From: Peribacillus frigoritolerans
GTDB taxonomy: Bacteria; Bacillota; Bacilli; Bacillales; Bacillaceae
Assembly: GCF_004358755.1 (NCBI RefSeq)
Contig: NZ_SMZY01000003.1
Coordinates: 124,001-188,000 of the forward strand
Length of the DNA: 64,000 nucleotides
Reading direction: 5' to 3'
The notes below the pieces were generated by a model. The model worked only from the letters and a program-made list of their open reading frames with translations, ran no database searches and had not been told where the DNA came from. Each line of letters begins with the position of its first letter. The first letter of the stretch is position 1. The translations under genes and the position numbers were made by a program. Of this stretch, positions 50,101 through 58,100 are shown in pieces.

Positions 50101-51656
50101 GGATTGTAAAGGTATCCGACACGGATATTTCCTCCAGGTACACCGCCATCCGCTTTATCTGCCGGAGCAATTTCTGTCCATGCATAAGCCGGTCCGCCAA
50201 ATCCGGCGATTGCATCACTTAATGCTTTGTAGTTTGCATCTGCTTTTACTACACCATTATCTGTTGTACCGCTTTCATCCAATACTTCTACTAAACCAAT
50301 AATGTCAGGAGATTTTAAGTTTTCAACAATAGACTTAGAAAGCTTGTCGCGCTTTTCCGTATCAGAAGCTGCGAAGTTTTCAATGTTATAGCCTGCAACT
50401 GTTAATTTGTCTTCTGCTTTTTCGATTGTAGTTACTTCAGAAGTGAATTCACGCTCATTCAATTCAGGAAGATCTGCTTCTTTTACAAGAATTTTAAAGT
50501 TGCTGAATCCGTAGCTGACAACACCTGTAACTGTGCCGTCAAATTGATCTCCCGCTTTAGCCACAAAATTGCGGTTATCAAGAAGAAGGAACATTCTTTC
50601 CGGATTCTGATTTTCTTTCGTCAGAAGTGGAGCGCCCTCTTTTGTGTATGTTTTGCCTTCAGCTTTTCCAGCAATAACTGTGACTTCTCCATACTTCTGA
50701 GGACCAGTTACTGACGGGCTTTCAAGGGAAACGCGCATGCCTTCAAGACTTTCATAAAAGTCGATGCCGTCTTCCTCAGGATCAAACGTTCCAAGCTGAT
50801 CATTATCAATGACTTCCGTCGGAGGAATAACATCTTTGCCGATAACGACTGCAGCTGGAAGTGCCTGCCCGCTTGATTTCATAATGACGTTGCCGTATTG
50901 GGCATTAATTTCAGTCATGGCCAGATCGGTTTGAAGCTTTTCAGCATAGCCGTCAAGCACCCATTCTTTCACTTGTCCATCTACAGAAACAAGATCGCCC
51001 TCTTTAACACCATGAGACGGTTTATAAACAAGAACAGCTTCAGATGTGTTTGCATTATCATCAGGTGCCGCATCTTGCATATAGAAGTTGCTGGCATCCG
51101 CTACATGAGTGACGACTCCTTCAACTGCTTTTACATTTTTAGTGTCATAAGGTGATTTATGTCCTTCGCCCTGGATATCATGAATACGAAGCCCTTCAAT
51201 ACCTTCAAATGGCTTAGGCTCTTCAGGAGTTTCACCGTCAAACACCATGGCTGTAGGATTTCTGAGGCCCGGTTTTGAAAAGTACGCTTCAAGTGTACCA
51301 GTAACAATTACTTTTTTGCCTGCAATATCCGGATTTGTCATCAATCCGAATTTGCTGCGGAAAGTTGATGGAAGCTGCACAGGCAGAATTTTTGAAACAT
51401 CTTTCTCATCTGCACTGTCAGCGATTGCAAAGTTAGTGTCAGCAGAAAATGGCGCTTCAAAATCTACACCAGTCGTGCTCATCGTGTATCCTACAATATA
51501 ACCTTCAACTGTACCTGTTCCGGAATTATTCTCGATAGCTTCCTGAACAGTCATATTGCCTTCTGCTTGTGCAGGTGCTCCAAATGGGACCATAAGCGTT
51601 ACAAGCAGAGCAAAAATAGTTGTCAGTACGATCAACTGTTTTTTCATGATTTTCAA
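47127..51656 (-). CDS. YhcR-like extracellular nuclease/5'-nucleotidase with cell-wall-binding repeats
   Basis: 1509 residues, secreted (signal ends AQAEG). In order: an OB-fold domain (about 35-130), a second OB-like region (160-260), an endonuclease/exonuclease/phosphatase domain (about 415-690; LTVAGYNIENF, VIVTGDLNDFEF and the D-H end SDHDAYVGQF), a calcineurin-like 5'-nucleotidase metal domain (LSIMHTNDTHAHV near 728, LVDAGDVFSG, TLGNHEFD), a nucleotidase C-terminal domain (MQNGGGIRESI near 1058), then three cell-wall-binding type-2 repeats (about 1227-1509; RIKGETRYETAV, RIGGADRFETAA, YGLNRYGTAAEIA). It should degrade extracellular nucleic acid and release nucleosides at the cell surface. 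B. subtilis YhcR ends with a sortase signal instead. TTG 51656 is the start (GGAGG seven bases upstream). Confidence 0.93.
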   Translation of the reverse strand: MKIMKKQLIVLTTIFALLVTLMVPFGAPAQAEGNMTVQEAIENNSGTGTVEGYIVGYTMSTTGVDFEAPFSADTNFAIADSADEKDVSKILPVQLPSTFRSKFGLMTNPDIAGKKVIVTGTLEAYFSKPGLRNPTAMVFDGETPEEPKPFEGIEGLRIHDIQGEGHKSPYDTKNVKAVEGVVTHVADASNFYMQDAAPDDNANTSEAVLVYKPSHGVKEGDLVSVDGQVKEWVLDGYAEKLQTDLAMTEINAQYGNVIMKSSGQALPAAVVIGKDVIPPTEVIDNDQLGTFDPEEDGIDFYESLEGMRVSLESPSVTGPQKYGEVTVIAGKAEGKTYTKEGAPLLTKENQNPERMFLLLDNRNFVAKAGDQFDGTVTGVVSYGFSNFKILVKEADLPELNEREFTSEVTTIEKAEDKLTVAGYNIENFAASDTEKRDKLSKSIVENLKSPDIIGLVEVLDESGTTDNGVVKADANYKALSDAIAGFGGPAYAWTEIAPADKADGGVPGGNIRVGYLYNPERVTLTEGTKGDATTAVAYENGSLTLNPGRIDPTNPAFNESRKPLAAQFNFKGEDVIVINNHFNSKGGDEPLFGKKQPPVLGSEAQRLEIAEIVNSFVADIHAKNENANVIVTGDLNDFEFSAPLQTLKGSELTNLVETLPPSERYTYSYQGNAQVLDHMLVSNRLAAGAAFDIVNFNSPYMEEHGRASDHDAYVGQFDLSSDDNDEFNLSIMHTNDTHAHVEQYPRLITAVNELRTQKENSLLVDAGDVFSGTLYFRQYLGLADLHFMNQLNYDAMTLGNHEFDKDSKTLANFIKEMKFPMVSSNVNVTNDADLSPLFKNEVGTPGSGGNIYPAIIKEIDGEKVGIYGLTTPDTAFLASPGENVVFEDVVQKSNETIDMLKAEGANKIIVLSHLGYSPDLKLAAEVDGIDVIVGGHSHTKLDAPVLIEKEEPTVIVQAGEYLNFLGLLDVTFDKEGKVTGHNGHLETVANYEKDAAAEEKVQEYRAPLEEIKNEVVGNSAVSLNGLRADVRTKETNLGNLIADGMAAKANESVKTHIAMQNGGGIRESIDAGEITLGEVLTVLPFGNNLVTLDLTGQEILDALEHSVSGVETGEGRFLQVSGLKFKYDVSKPAGDRVWFAEAKTDNGFEAIDVNKTYRVATNAFTADGGDGYTMFKKAKDEGRMTELFVVDYEVFTSYLAKNNPVSPEVEGRIIEGKEVTEKPVKRIKGETRYETAVEISKSGFKTAKTVVLARGDSFPDALAGGPLAYKLDAPILLTEKGSLNKSAKEEIKRLGAEKVVILGGKGAVSDYVKYQLKGMDLKVQRIGGADRFETAANIAAILGGSPEKAVIANGMNFPDALSIAPYAAQNGYPILLTKADKLPNASKKSLKNISSTIVVGGEAAVNTKVFKQLSKPDRYYGLNRYGTAAEIAAKLNPSNRVYIATGENFADALAGSVLAAKEKASMLLVQPKKIPSETKKALDAIKANEFNVLGGENAVSEEVVNQLKK

Positions 51657-51737
51657 ACTGGTTCCTCCTTAAATTAAGTAAGATGATGAAAATAAGCGTA
51701 TGTAACATGAATTTGCTTATTTTAGGCTGCGGGTAAA

Positions 51738-51753
51738 ATGTAAGCGCTTACTT
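51738..51753 (-). promoter_or_regulatory. Probable cre (CcpA) site upstream of the nuclease gene
   Basis: ATGTAAGCGCTTACTT matches the cre consensus (WTGNAARCGNWWWCA) with one mismatch and has the palindrome GTAAGCGCTTAC. It lies about 85-95 bases upstream of the start codon. The rest of the 353-base gap 51657-52009 is AT-rich and shows no other clear element except the terminator at 51971. Confidence 0.6.
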
Positions 51754-51970
51754 ACCTGGACATGTCTAATAAACAATTAAATGTCTGCCCATGTTTTATC
51801 TCCGTAAAACACCTCCGGTCGAATCATGTAATTTAGCACCCTTCTAATATATCACTTTTTTGTCAATTATTAAGGAATTTACAGATGATTTGCAAAAAAA
51901 CCACAATTCATTTACATAATGTAAATACTTTTCATCTTTTCCCCAGAAAAATGTGAACAATTTGAACCAA

Positions 51971-52007
51971 AAAAAAAAACGCGAACCAATCGTCCGCGTT
52001 TTTTTCT
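51971..52007. terminator. Terminator after the symporter gene
   Basis: AACGCG(A)ACCAATCGT(C)CGCGTT within A and T runs; it lies 3 bases beyond the symporter stop on the minus strand. Confidence 0.75.
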
Positions 52008-52009
52008 TC

Positions 52010-53413
52010 CTAACTTGCTTTCTTATATTCTGTTATTTTATAGTGATTTTCGAAATAATCGTTTGTTTCATTCACAATGACTTTCCACAATAAAATCAAA
52101 GCAATTAAGTTCGGAATCATCATGAGCGCATTTGCCATGTCTGCAAAAGCCCACACAACTGTCAGCTGTGCAACCGCACCATATCCGCATGCAAAGATGT
52201 AAATGAGACGGTAGCCGAGAATTCCCTTAGAGCCAACAAGGTATTCAAAGCATTTTTCACCGTAAACGTACCAGCCGACAATCGTTGAAAATCCGAAGAA
52301 GATAACTGAGAACGCAACAATGTATTCCCCAAGTACGCCAAGTGTTGATGCAAATGCAGCAGATGTCAGCGCACCGCCGTCGAGTGCCGCATTATGCTGG
52401 ACACCTGAGATTAGTCCGCCTGACGGATCCCAGAAACCTGTAATAATCAGGACAAGTCCAGTCATTGTACAAACGACGAGGGTGACTATAAATGTTCCTG
52501 TCATCGCAACAAGTGCCTGCTTAACAGGATGATCTGATTTAGCATTTCCTGCTATCAGTGCAGCTGTTCCAAGTCCGGCTTCGTTTGAGAAAATCCCTCT
52601 GGAAACACCGCTTCTGATTGCCTCAACAACCGCAACTCCCACAAAACCGCCGGCAGCTGCCACCGGATTAAATGCATAATGAAAGATCGTTCCAAATGCA
52701 GGGATAATTAAATCGTAATTAATGACAAGGATCATCAGTGCTCCGCCAATATACAGAAAGGCCATCACCGGAACAAAGAAGCTTGCCACTGTACTGATCC
52801 GCTGAATTCCGCCAAAAATGATCAAACTTGTTAAGAGTGCAAGCACAATCCCTGTAACAAGACCGCCTATGCCAAAGCTGTCGTCCATTACTTGTGCTAT
52901 CGTATTAGACTGAACGCTGTTTCCAATTCCAAGTGCCGCAAAGGCTCCAAAAAGAGCAAACGCAATTGCAAGGAATTTCCACTTTTTCCCCAAGCCTTTT
53001 TCAACATAGTACATTGGACCACCAGAGTATTCTCCGTTCTCATTTTTCACACGGTATTTCATTGCCAGAAGCGCTTCTGAATATTTTGTTGCCATTCCAA
53101 GCAATCCGACAATCCACATCCAGAAAATCGCTCCTGGACCGCCGAGTGTGATGGCAGTTGCAACCCCCGCGATATTTCCGTTGCCTATCGTCGCTGCAAG
53201 AGCCGTCATTAATGCCTTGAAATTACTTACGTCTCCTTCAGCTCCGTCATCTTCCTGATGTTTTTTCGAAAATCCTAATTGAAATGCATATAGCAATCTT
53301 CTAAACTGTAATCCTTTCAGAACAAACGTCAGAAACAGGCCTGTCCCAAATAATAAGATTAAACTTGGCGTACCCCATAATATCCCATTAATCTTCGCCA
53401 ATATTTCCATCAT
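52010..53413 (-). CDS. Na+:alanine/glycine symporter (AGCS family)
   Basis: 467 residues, about eleven helices. AGCS signatures include ALAATIGNGNIAGVATAITLGGPGAIFWMW, GEYSGGPMYYVEKGL, GVAVVEAIRSGVSRGIFSNEAGLG and YVYGEKCFEYLVG. It imports alanine or a related small amino acid with Na+. It is divergent from adeR, the activator of alanine dehydrogenase, so alanine uptake and use are grouped here. GAGGTGATGACAC precedes the tandem ATG. Confidence 0.92.
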   Translation of the reverse strand: MMEILAKINGILWGTPSLILLFGTGLFLTFVLKGLQFRRLLYAFQLGFSKKHQEDDGAEGDVSNFKALMTALAATIGNGNIAGVATAITLGGPGAIFWMWIVGLLGMATKYSEALLAMKYRVKNENGEYSGGPMYYVEKGLGKKWKFLAIAFALFGAFAALGIGNSVQSNTIAQVMDDSFGIGGLVTGIVLALLTSLIIFGGIQRISTVASFFVPVMAFLYIGGALMILVINYDLIIPAFGTIFHYAFNPVAAAGGFVGVAVVEAIRSGVSRGIFSNEAGLGTAALIAGNAKSDHPVKQALVAMTGTFIVTLVVCTMTGLVLIITGFWDPSGGLISGVQHNAALDGGALTSAAFASTLGVLGEYIVAFSVIFFGFSTIVGWYVYGEKCFEYLVGSKGILGYRLIYIFACGYGAVAQLTVVWAFADMANALMMIPNLIALILLWKVIVNETNDYFENHYKITEYKKAS

Positions 53414-53691
53414 GTGTCATCACCTCTTAGCTGTTATTTATTTGTTGGCGCTTTTATGTAATATTAATATAATGAAATTTTTCATACATGTCTCTAATTG
53501 TTAAAAATCATAAAACAGATTCACCCTTTTTGTTGATTTTTACAAACGCTAGTTACATAATAGCCATAAGGGTGTACGTTGTCAAAGTTATAAAAGTACC
53601 AATTTTTTTATCGAATCATTCTTTTTGAAGTGATATACGAAGATAAGAAATCAAATAATATATTTTATATAGTAGAAGCAGGTGAAATACG

Positions 53692-54924
53692 ATGAGCAAA
53701 TCGGCTAATGAAGCCTTTAATTATCAAGCCGACCGACTTGAAGATGTCGCTGACCGCATCAGCGAGGTTCTTCAATGTCCAATCACGATTGAAGATATCA
53801 ATCATCGCCTTCTCGCTTACAGTACACATGATGACTGTACGGATCCGGCGAGAATATCAACGATCATCGGAAGGCGAGTTCCGGAGAAAGTCATTAACAG
53901 CTTATGGAGAGACGGCACAATTCCGATGCTTTTGCAAGCAGATGAGCCAATTCGTGTAAAAAACATTGATGAGGTAGGTCTTGGCAACCGCATTGCCATA
54001 TCCATCTGGAAAAACAATGAAGTTCTTGGTTTTATTTGGGCTTTGGAAATAAATAAAAAGCTGACAGATGATGAACTTGATCTATTAAAAAAAGCAGCCC
54101 AGGTTGTTAAAAATAAACTTCTTAATCTCCACAACCGCAAATCGAAAAAAGAAGAGCGAAACCAGGAATTTTTCTGGAAATTGCTCACTGGCCATATTCA
54201 CGAGGAAAATGACATCATCAATGGGTTCCATGATATCGGCATTACACCTCCCGCTCAGCATTCCGTTGTCTTATTCCGTTTCAGCGATGAAATTAAAGAA
54301 CCGACTGAAAAACAAATTAATTATCTGCTTCAAACAACCCAGCAGGTTCAAATTATCTTGTCCACTCTAGATCAGAATGAATTGATCATCCTGCTAGCGC
54401 CAAAAAGCGGCGAGCCTCTTTCGGATATTAAGCATTTTGTTGACTGGACCATCCTACAGCTTAAAGAGCGTTTCATGATTGATGATGTGAAAGCCGGAAT
54501 AGGGAGCATATATAAAGAAGCAGAACAAATTGAACTCAGCTATAAAGAAGCCATTGCCGTTCAGAATATTAAAAAACGGTTTGTGAATGAAACAAAAGGT
54601 TTGATCAGCTTTTCAGAGCTGGGCATTTATCAATATCTGGATTTGCTTCATGAGAAACGGAAGCAGGAGGGCTTTGTAAACTATCCTCTCAGAAAACTGA
54701 AAGAATATGATGAGATGCATCACACAAACCTTGTAGAAACGCTGGAAGTTTATTTAGACAAAGACAGCAATGTCAACGACGCTGCCAAAGCGCTGAATGT
54801 TCATGTCAATACTTTAAGCTACAGAATCAAGCGCATATCGCAGATTGCTGAACTTGATTTAAGAGATCCAAATCAAAAAATAACTGTTTATCTTAACTTA
54901 AAACTCGATAAAATGAGTTTGTGA
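53692..54924 (+). CDS. adeR: AdeR, PucR-type activator of alanine dehydrogenase
   Basis: 410 residues. N-terminal region about 1-150 forms a ligand-sensing GAF-like part, followed by a GGDEF-like middle and a C-terminal PucR HTH ([29 protein letters not shown]). In B. subtilis AdeR (YukF) activates ald in response to L-alanine and is needed for normal sporulation. Gene order adeR-ald is the same. AGGTG precedes the ATG. Its stop codon lies within an 18-base palindrome, a probable operator for ald. Confidence 0.92.
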   Translation: MSKSANEAFNYQADRLEDVADRISEVLQCPITIEDINHRLLAYSTHDDCTDPARISTIIGRRVPEKVINSLWRDGTIPMLLQADEPIRVKNIDEVGLGNRIAISIWKNNEVLGFIWALEINKKLTDDELDLLKKAAQVVKNKLLNLHNRKSKKEERNQEFFWKLLTGHIHEENDIINGFHDIGITPPAQHSVVLFRFSDEIKEPTEKQINYLLQTTQQVQIILSTLDQNELIILLAPKSGEPLSDIKHFVDWTILQLKERFMIDDVKAGIGSIYKEAEQIELSYKEAIAVQNIKKRFVNETKGLISFSELGIYQYLDLLHEKRKQEGFVNYPLRKLKEYDEMHHTNLVETLEVYLDKDSNVNDAAKALNVHVNTLSYRIKRISQIAELDLRDPNQKITVYLNLKLDKMSL

Positions 54925-54935
54925 AATTTCACAAA
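54918..54935. promoter_or_regulatory. 18-base perfect palindrome upstream of ald, candidate AdeR operator
   Basis: TTTGTGAAATTTCACAAA is a perfect palindrome; it overlaps the last codons and stop of adeR. Its centre is about 74 bases before the start point expected from the -10 box TATACT at 54989. The -35 region there is poor, which fits activator dependence. Confidence 0.65.
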
Positions 54936-54988
54936 AGATCAGAAATCCTTTCTCTTTTTTAAACAAACAAATGTGTGAGAAAACGCTT

Positions 54989-54994
54989 TATACT
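54989..54994 (+). promoter_or_regulatory. Candidate -10 box of ald
   Basis: TATACT with a weak -35 region 17 bases upstream, expected to need AdeR. Confidence 0.5.
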
Positions 54995-55075
54995 AATCTC
55001 ATATTAAGAAATCATCACACATTTCAAGATAAGCGGTACAGTTTAAGCTGGCTGCTAAAGGAGGAAGGGTTTCAA

Positions 55076-56206
55076 ATGATTATTGGAGTACCTAGAGAGA
55101 TTAAAAATAATGAAAATCGTGTTGCATTAACGCCTGGCGGGGTTACACAATTTGTGGCAACTGGACATAAAGTACTAATCGAAAAAGACGCAGGAATTGG
55201 AAGCGGTTTCACAAATGAAGATTATATCGCTGCCGGTGCAGTAATTGCTGAAGATATTAAGGATGTATGGGCTGCTGAAATGGTCATGAAGGTTAAAGAA
55301 CCTTTAGCATCTGAATATGAATACTTCCGCGAAGGGCTTATTCTTTTCACTTACTTGCATTTAGCTGCTGAACCAGCTCTTGCAGAAGCTCTTAAAAACA
55401 AAGGTGTTACAGCTATTGCATACGAAACTGTGACAACTGGACGCACACTGCCTTTGCTTACACCAATGAGTGAAGTTGCTGGTCGCATGGCTGCCCAAAT
55501 TGGCGCACAATTCCTTGAAAAACCAAAGGGCGGCAAAGGCATTCTGCTTGCAGGCGTTCCTGGAGTAAGCCGCGGCAAGGTAACAATCATCGGTGGCGGT
55601 GTAGTTGGAACAAACGCTGCGAAAATGGCAATCGGCTTAGGCGCAGACGTTACAATCATTGATTTAAGTGCAGATCGTCTTCGTGAATTAGACGACATTT
55701 TCGGCAATCAAATTAAGACATTAATGTCTAACCCTATCAATATTGCAAATGCAGTTGCAGAAGCCGACCTATTGATCTGCGCTGTTCTGATCCCTGGTGC
55801 AAAAGCTCCGACTCTTGTATCTGAAGCAATGGTTCAATCAATGAAACCAGGCTCAGTTATTGTTGACGTAGCGATTGACCAAGGCGGAATTGTTGAGACA
55901 GTGGACCACATTACGACTCACGATAACCCAACATATGAAAAGCATGGCGTTGTTCACTATGCAGTTGCAAACATGCCTGGCGCTGTTCCAAGAACATCAA
56001 CACTTGCACTTACGAACGTAACAGTGCCATACGCACTACAAATTGCAAACAAAGGCGTAAACAAGGCAATTGCTGACAACCTTGCACTTAAAGCAGGTGT
56101 CAACGTTGCAAAAGGCGATATCACGTATGAAGCAGTAGCGCGTGATCTTGGCTATACGTTCGTTCCTGTTGATGTAGCTCTAGATAAAGAAATCGCTGTA
56201 AACTAA
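55076..56206 (+). CDS. ald: Alanine dehydrogenase
   Basis: 376 residues. The opening [20 protein letters not shown] is typical. Substrate-binding Lys is in EMVMKVKEP and catalytic His near 95 in [10 protein letters not shown]; the NAD motif [13 protein letters not shown] is near 173, and [11 protein letters not shown] and [14 protein letters not shown] follow. It catalyses NAD-linked oxidative deamination of L-alanine to pyruvate, used as a carbon source and in sporulation. GGAGG precedes ATG 55076. High-usage codons (for example repeated GCA, GTT) fit strong expression. An upstream in-frame reading begins before the promoter's -10 box and can be rejected. Confidence 0.97.
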   Translation: MIIGVPREIKNNENRVALTPGGVTQFVATGHKVLIEKDAGIGSGFTNEDYIAAGAVIAEDIKDVWAAEMVMKVKEPLASEYEYFREGLILFTYLHLAAEPALAEALKNKGVTAIAYETVTTGRTLPLLTPMSEVAGRMAAQIGAQFLEKPKGGKGILLAGVPGVSRGKVTIIGGGVVGTNAAKMAIGLGADVTIIDLSADRLRELDDIFGNQIKTLMSNPINIANAVAEADLLICAVLIPGAKAPTLVSEAMVQSMKPGSVIVDVAIDQGGIVETVDHITTHDNPTYEKHGVVHYAVANMPGAVPRTSTLALTNVTVPYALQIANKGVNKAIADNLALKAGVNVAKGDITYEAVARDLGYTFVPVDVALDKEIAVN

Positions 56207-56216
56207 TTCGGATTAA

Positions 56217-56252
56217 GAAATAGCCTGGAGGCCGCCTCCAGGCTATTTCTTT
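56217..56252. terminator. Terminator after ald
   Basis: GAAATAGCCTGGAGG, CCG, CCTCCAGGCTATTTC: a perfect 15-base stem between ald and the converging DsbA-like gene. Confidence 0.88.
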
Positions 56253-56260
56253 CATATTGA

Positions 56261-56992
56261 CTACTCTTTATTCTTCGGTACAGCACAGCTGCCGTCTTCG
56301 CAAAAAGCGTCATCACCGCTGCCTTCAGTAAGATCCTGCAATTTAGGTGCAGGATTTTCTTCTTCCCAAACCTTCTTTAGTGCACCTGCAAAAGTTTCTG
56401 CCCGCTGCGCCCCTGAAATCGCATATTTTTGATTAATGACGAAATATGGCACTCCGCTTATGCCGTATTGCTGTGCGATTCCTTCATCATTTCGCACCTC
56501 AGATGCGTATGCCGTTTTGTCACCAAGGACTTCTAAAGCTTCCATGCGCTCAAGCCCTGATGCCTCTGCCAAATCTGCAAGGGTATCATGATCTCCCAAA
56601 TTTTTATTATCCGTAAAGTAGGCGTAAAGAAGGGTTTCAGTTACATCCTTCTCTTTCCCCTGAGTTTTAGCGAACTTAGCAAGACGGTGAGCATCAAATG
56701 TGTTTGTTGGTTTCATCTCGTCAAAGCGGAAATTCAGACCCACACTTTTCGCCTGCTGTCCGATTCCCGCATTCGCTTCCTTCGCCTGTTCAATCGTCAT
56801 GCCGTATTTGGATGCCAATGCCTCATCAATCGTCTTCCCGCTGTTAAGAGGAGCATTTTGGTCCAGTTCAAAGCTTTTATATTCAACTTCAACCTGATCT
56901 TTATGAGGAAACCCAGCCAGCGCTTCTTCTAATCTGCGCTTTCCTATATAGCAAAATGGACAGACAAAGTCAGACCACACTTCAATTTTCAT
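56261..56992 (-). CDS. DsbA-like (FrnE-type) thiol oxidoreductase, cytosolic
   Basis: 243 residues. The opening IEVWSDFVCPFCYIGKRRLEEAL holds the redox motif CPFC; the cis-Pro is in GISGVPYFVI. There is no signal peptide, so it acts in the cytosol, like FrnE and B. subtilis YwbO. An extra C-terminal GDDAFCEDGSCAVP adds three cysteines that could bind a metal or form a second redox centre. GAGGTG precedes the ATG. Confidence 0.88.
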   Translation of the reverse strand: MKIEVWSDFVCPFCYIGKRRLEEALAGFPHKDQVEVEYKSFELDQNAPLNSGKTIDEALASKYGMTIEQAKEANAGIGQQAKSVGLNFRFDEMKPTNTFDAHRLAKFAKTQGKEKDVTETLLYAYFTDNKNLGDHDTLADLAEASGLERMEALEVLGDKTAYASEVRNDEGIAQQYGISGVPYFVINQKYAISGAQRAETFAGALKKVWEEENPAPKLQDLTEGSGDDAFCEDGSCAVPKNKE

Positions 56993-57164
56993 AAGAACAC
57001 CTCATTCATTCATAGAATGCTTCTATAGTAGCATAAACAATCAAAAAACCATCAAACTCTGCTCATCATCAGCCTGTAAATTTCAAAAAACGAACTTGAA
57101 CTGATCAAAACCACTAAAAAAAGTGGTAAGGTGAACATAAGAATTCAGAAACGGGGAATGAAAG

Positions 57165-58100
57165 ATGAAGAAAGAACAGGTGCTTCCTTATCTTGGCGCT
57201 GTATTAAATGCCTCAATAGTCGGACTTACCTTTTTATTTACAAAGCTCGCCCTTGAAGACGCTTCGCCGGTTGATACCCTTTCATACCGGTTTACACTAG
57301 GTTTTCTTGTTCTGATGCTTCTGCAGTTTTTTGTCCCTATTAAAATGCCGTCATTTAAGAATAATGGAAAATCTCTTGCTTTTCTGCTGCTGCTTGCTTT
57401 ATTTTATCCGACAATGTTTTTTAGCTTCCAGGCTTTCGGACTCCTTCACACAACATCTGCAGAAGGCGGCATCCTGATGGCTTTTGCACCAATCTTAACC
57501 GCTTTGCTTGCTTCTGTCTTTTTAAAAGAAAGAACCAGCTTGATTCAAGTTCTGTTTATTTCCATGTCCATATTCGGTGTCGTTTTTATTTTTTTAATGA
57601 AAGGGTCAAGCATCGAATTTAACAGTATGCTTGGTTTTCTATTCTTATTTATTGCCTGTTTGTCGATCGCAGGCTACACCGTGCTTGCGAGATTTCTGTC
57701 TGTTTCTTATTCTCCCCTGCAGCTCAGCTTTATAATGGTAACATTCGGGTTTATCTTTTTTAATCTATATGCCGTTATTCAGCATTTGGCTGCAGGTGAT
57801 TTTGTTCACTATGTTTCGCTGTGGACAAACGTGCCGTTTTTATTATTCACGTTCTATTTAGGGGTTTTTGCAACTCTATTGACTTCTTTTCTGTCAAACT
57901 ACATTCTTTCGAAAATCCCAGCTTCTCAGATGAGCGTGTTCGCTAATTTATCAACCGTTATTTCAATTGCTGCAGGAGCTGTTATCCTGAGCGAAAACAT
58001 TTATTTCTATCACTGGATAGGCGCTTTTTTCATCATAGCCGGTGTTATCGGAACAAATGCATTTAAGCAAAAACAAGTTAAAACAGAAGGTGCTAACTAG
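57165..58100 (+). CDS. EamA/DMT-superfamily transporter
   Basis: 311 residues with ten helices and two EamA domains: VGLTFLFTKLALEDASPVDTLSYRFTLGFL, then TTSAEGGILMAFAPILTALLASVFLKERT, and the second half KIPASQMSVFANLSTVISIAAGAVILSENIYF. DMT members usually export metabolites or drugs; the substrate is unknown. GGGG lies before the ATG. The stop overlaps that of the converging kinase gene in CTAG. Confidence 0.88.
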   Translation: MKKEQVLPYLGAVLNASIVGLTFLFTKLALEDASPVDTLSYRFTLGFLVLMLLQFFVPIKMPSFKNNGKSLAFLLLLALFYPTMFFSFQAFGLLHTTSAEGGILMAFAPILTALLASVFLKERTSLIQVLFISMSIFGVVFIFLMKGSSIEFNSMLGFLFLFIACLSIAGYTVLARFLSVSYSPLQLSFIMVTFGFIFFNLYAVIQHLAAGDFVHYVSLWTNVPFLLFTFYLGVFATLLTSFLSNYILSKIPASQMSVFANLSTVISIAAGAVILSENIYFYHWIGAFFIIAGVIGTNAFKQKQVKTEGAN

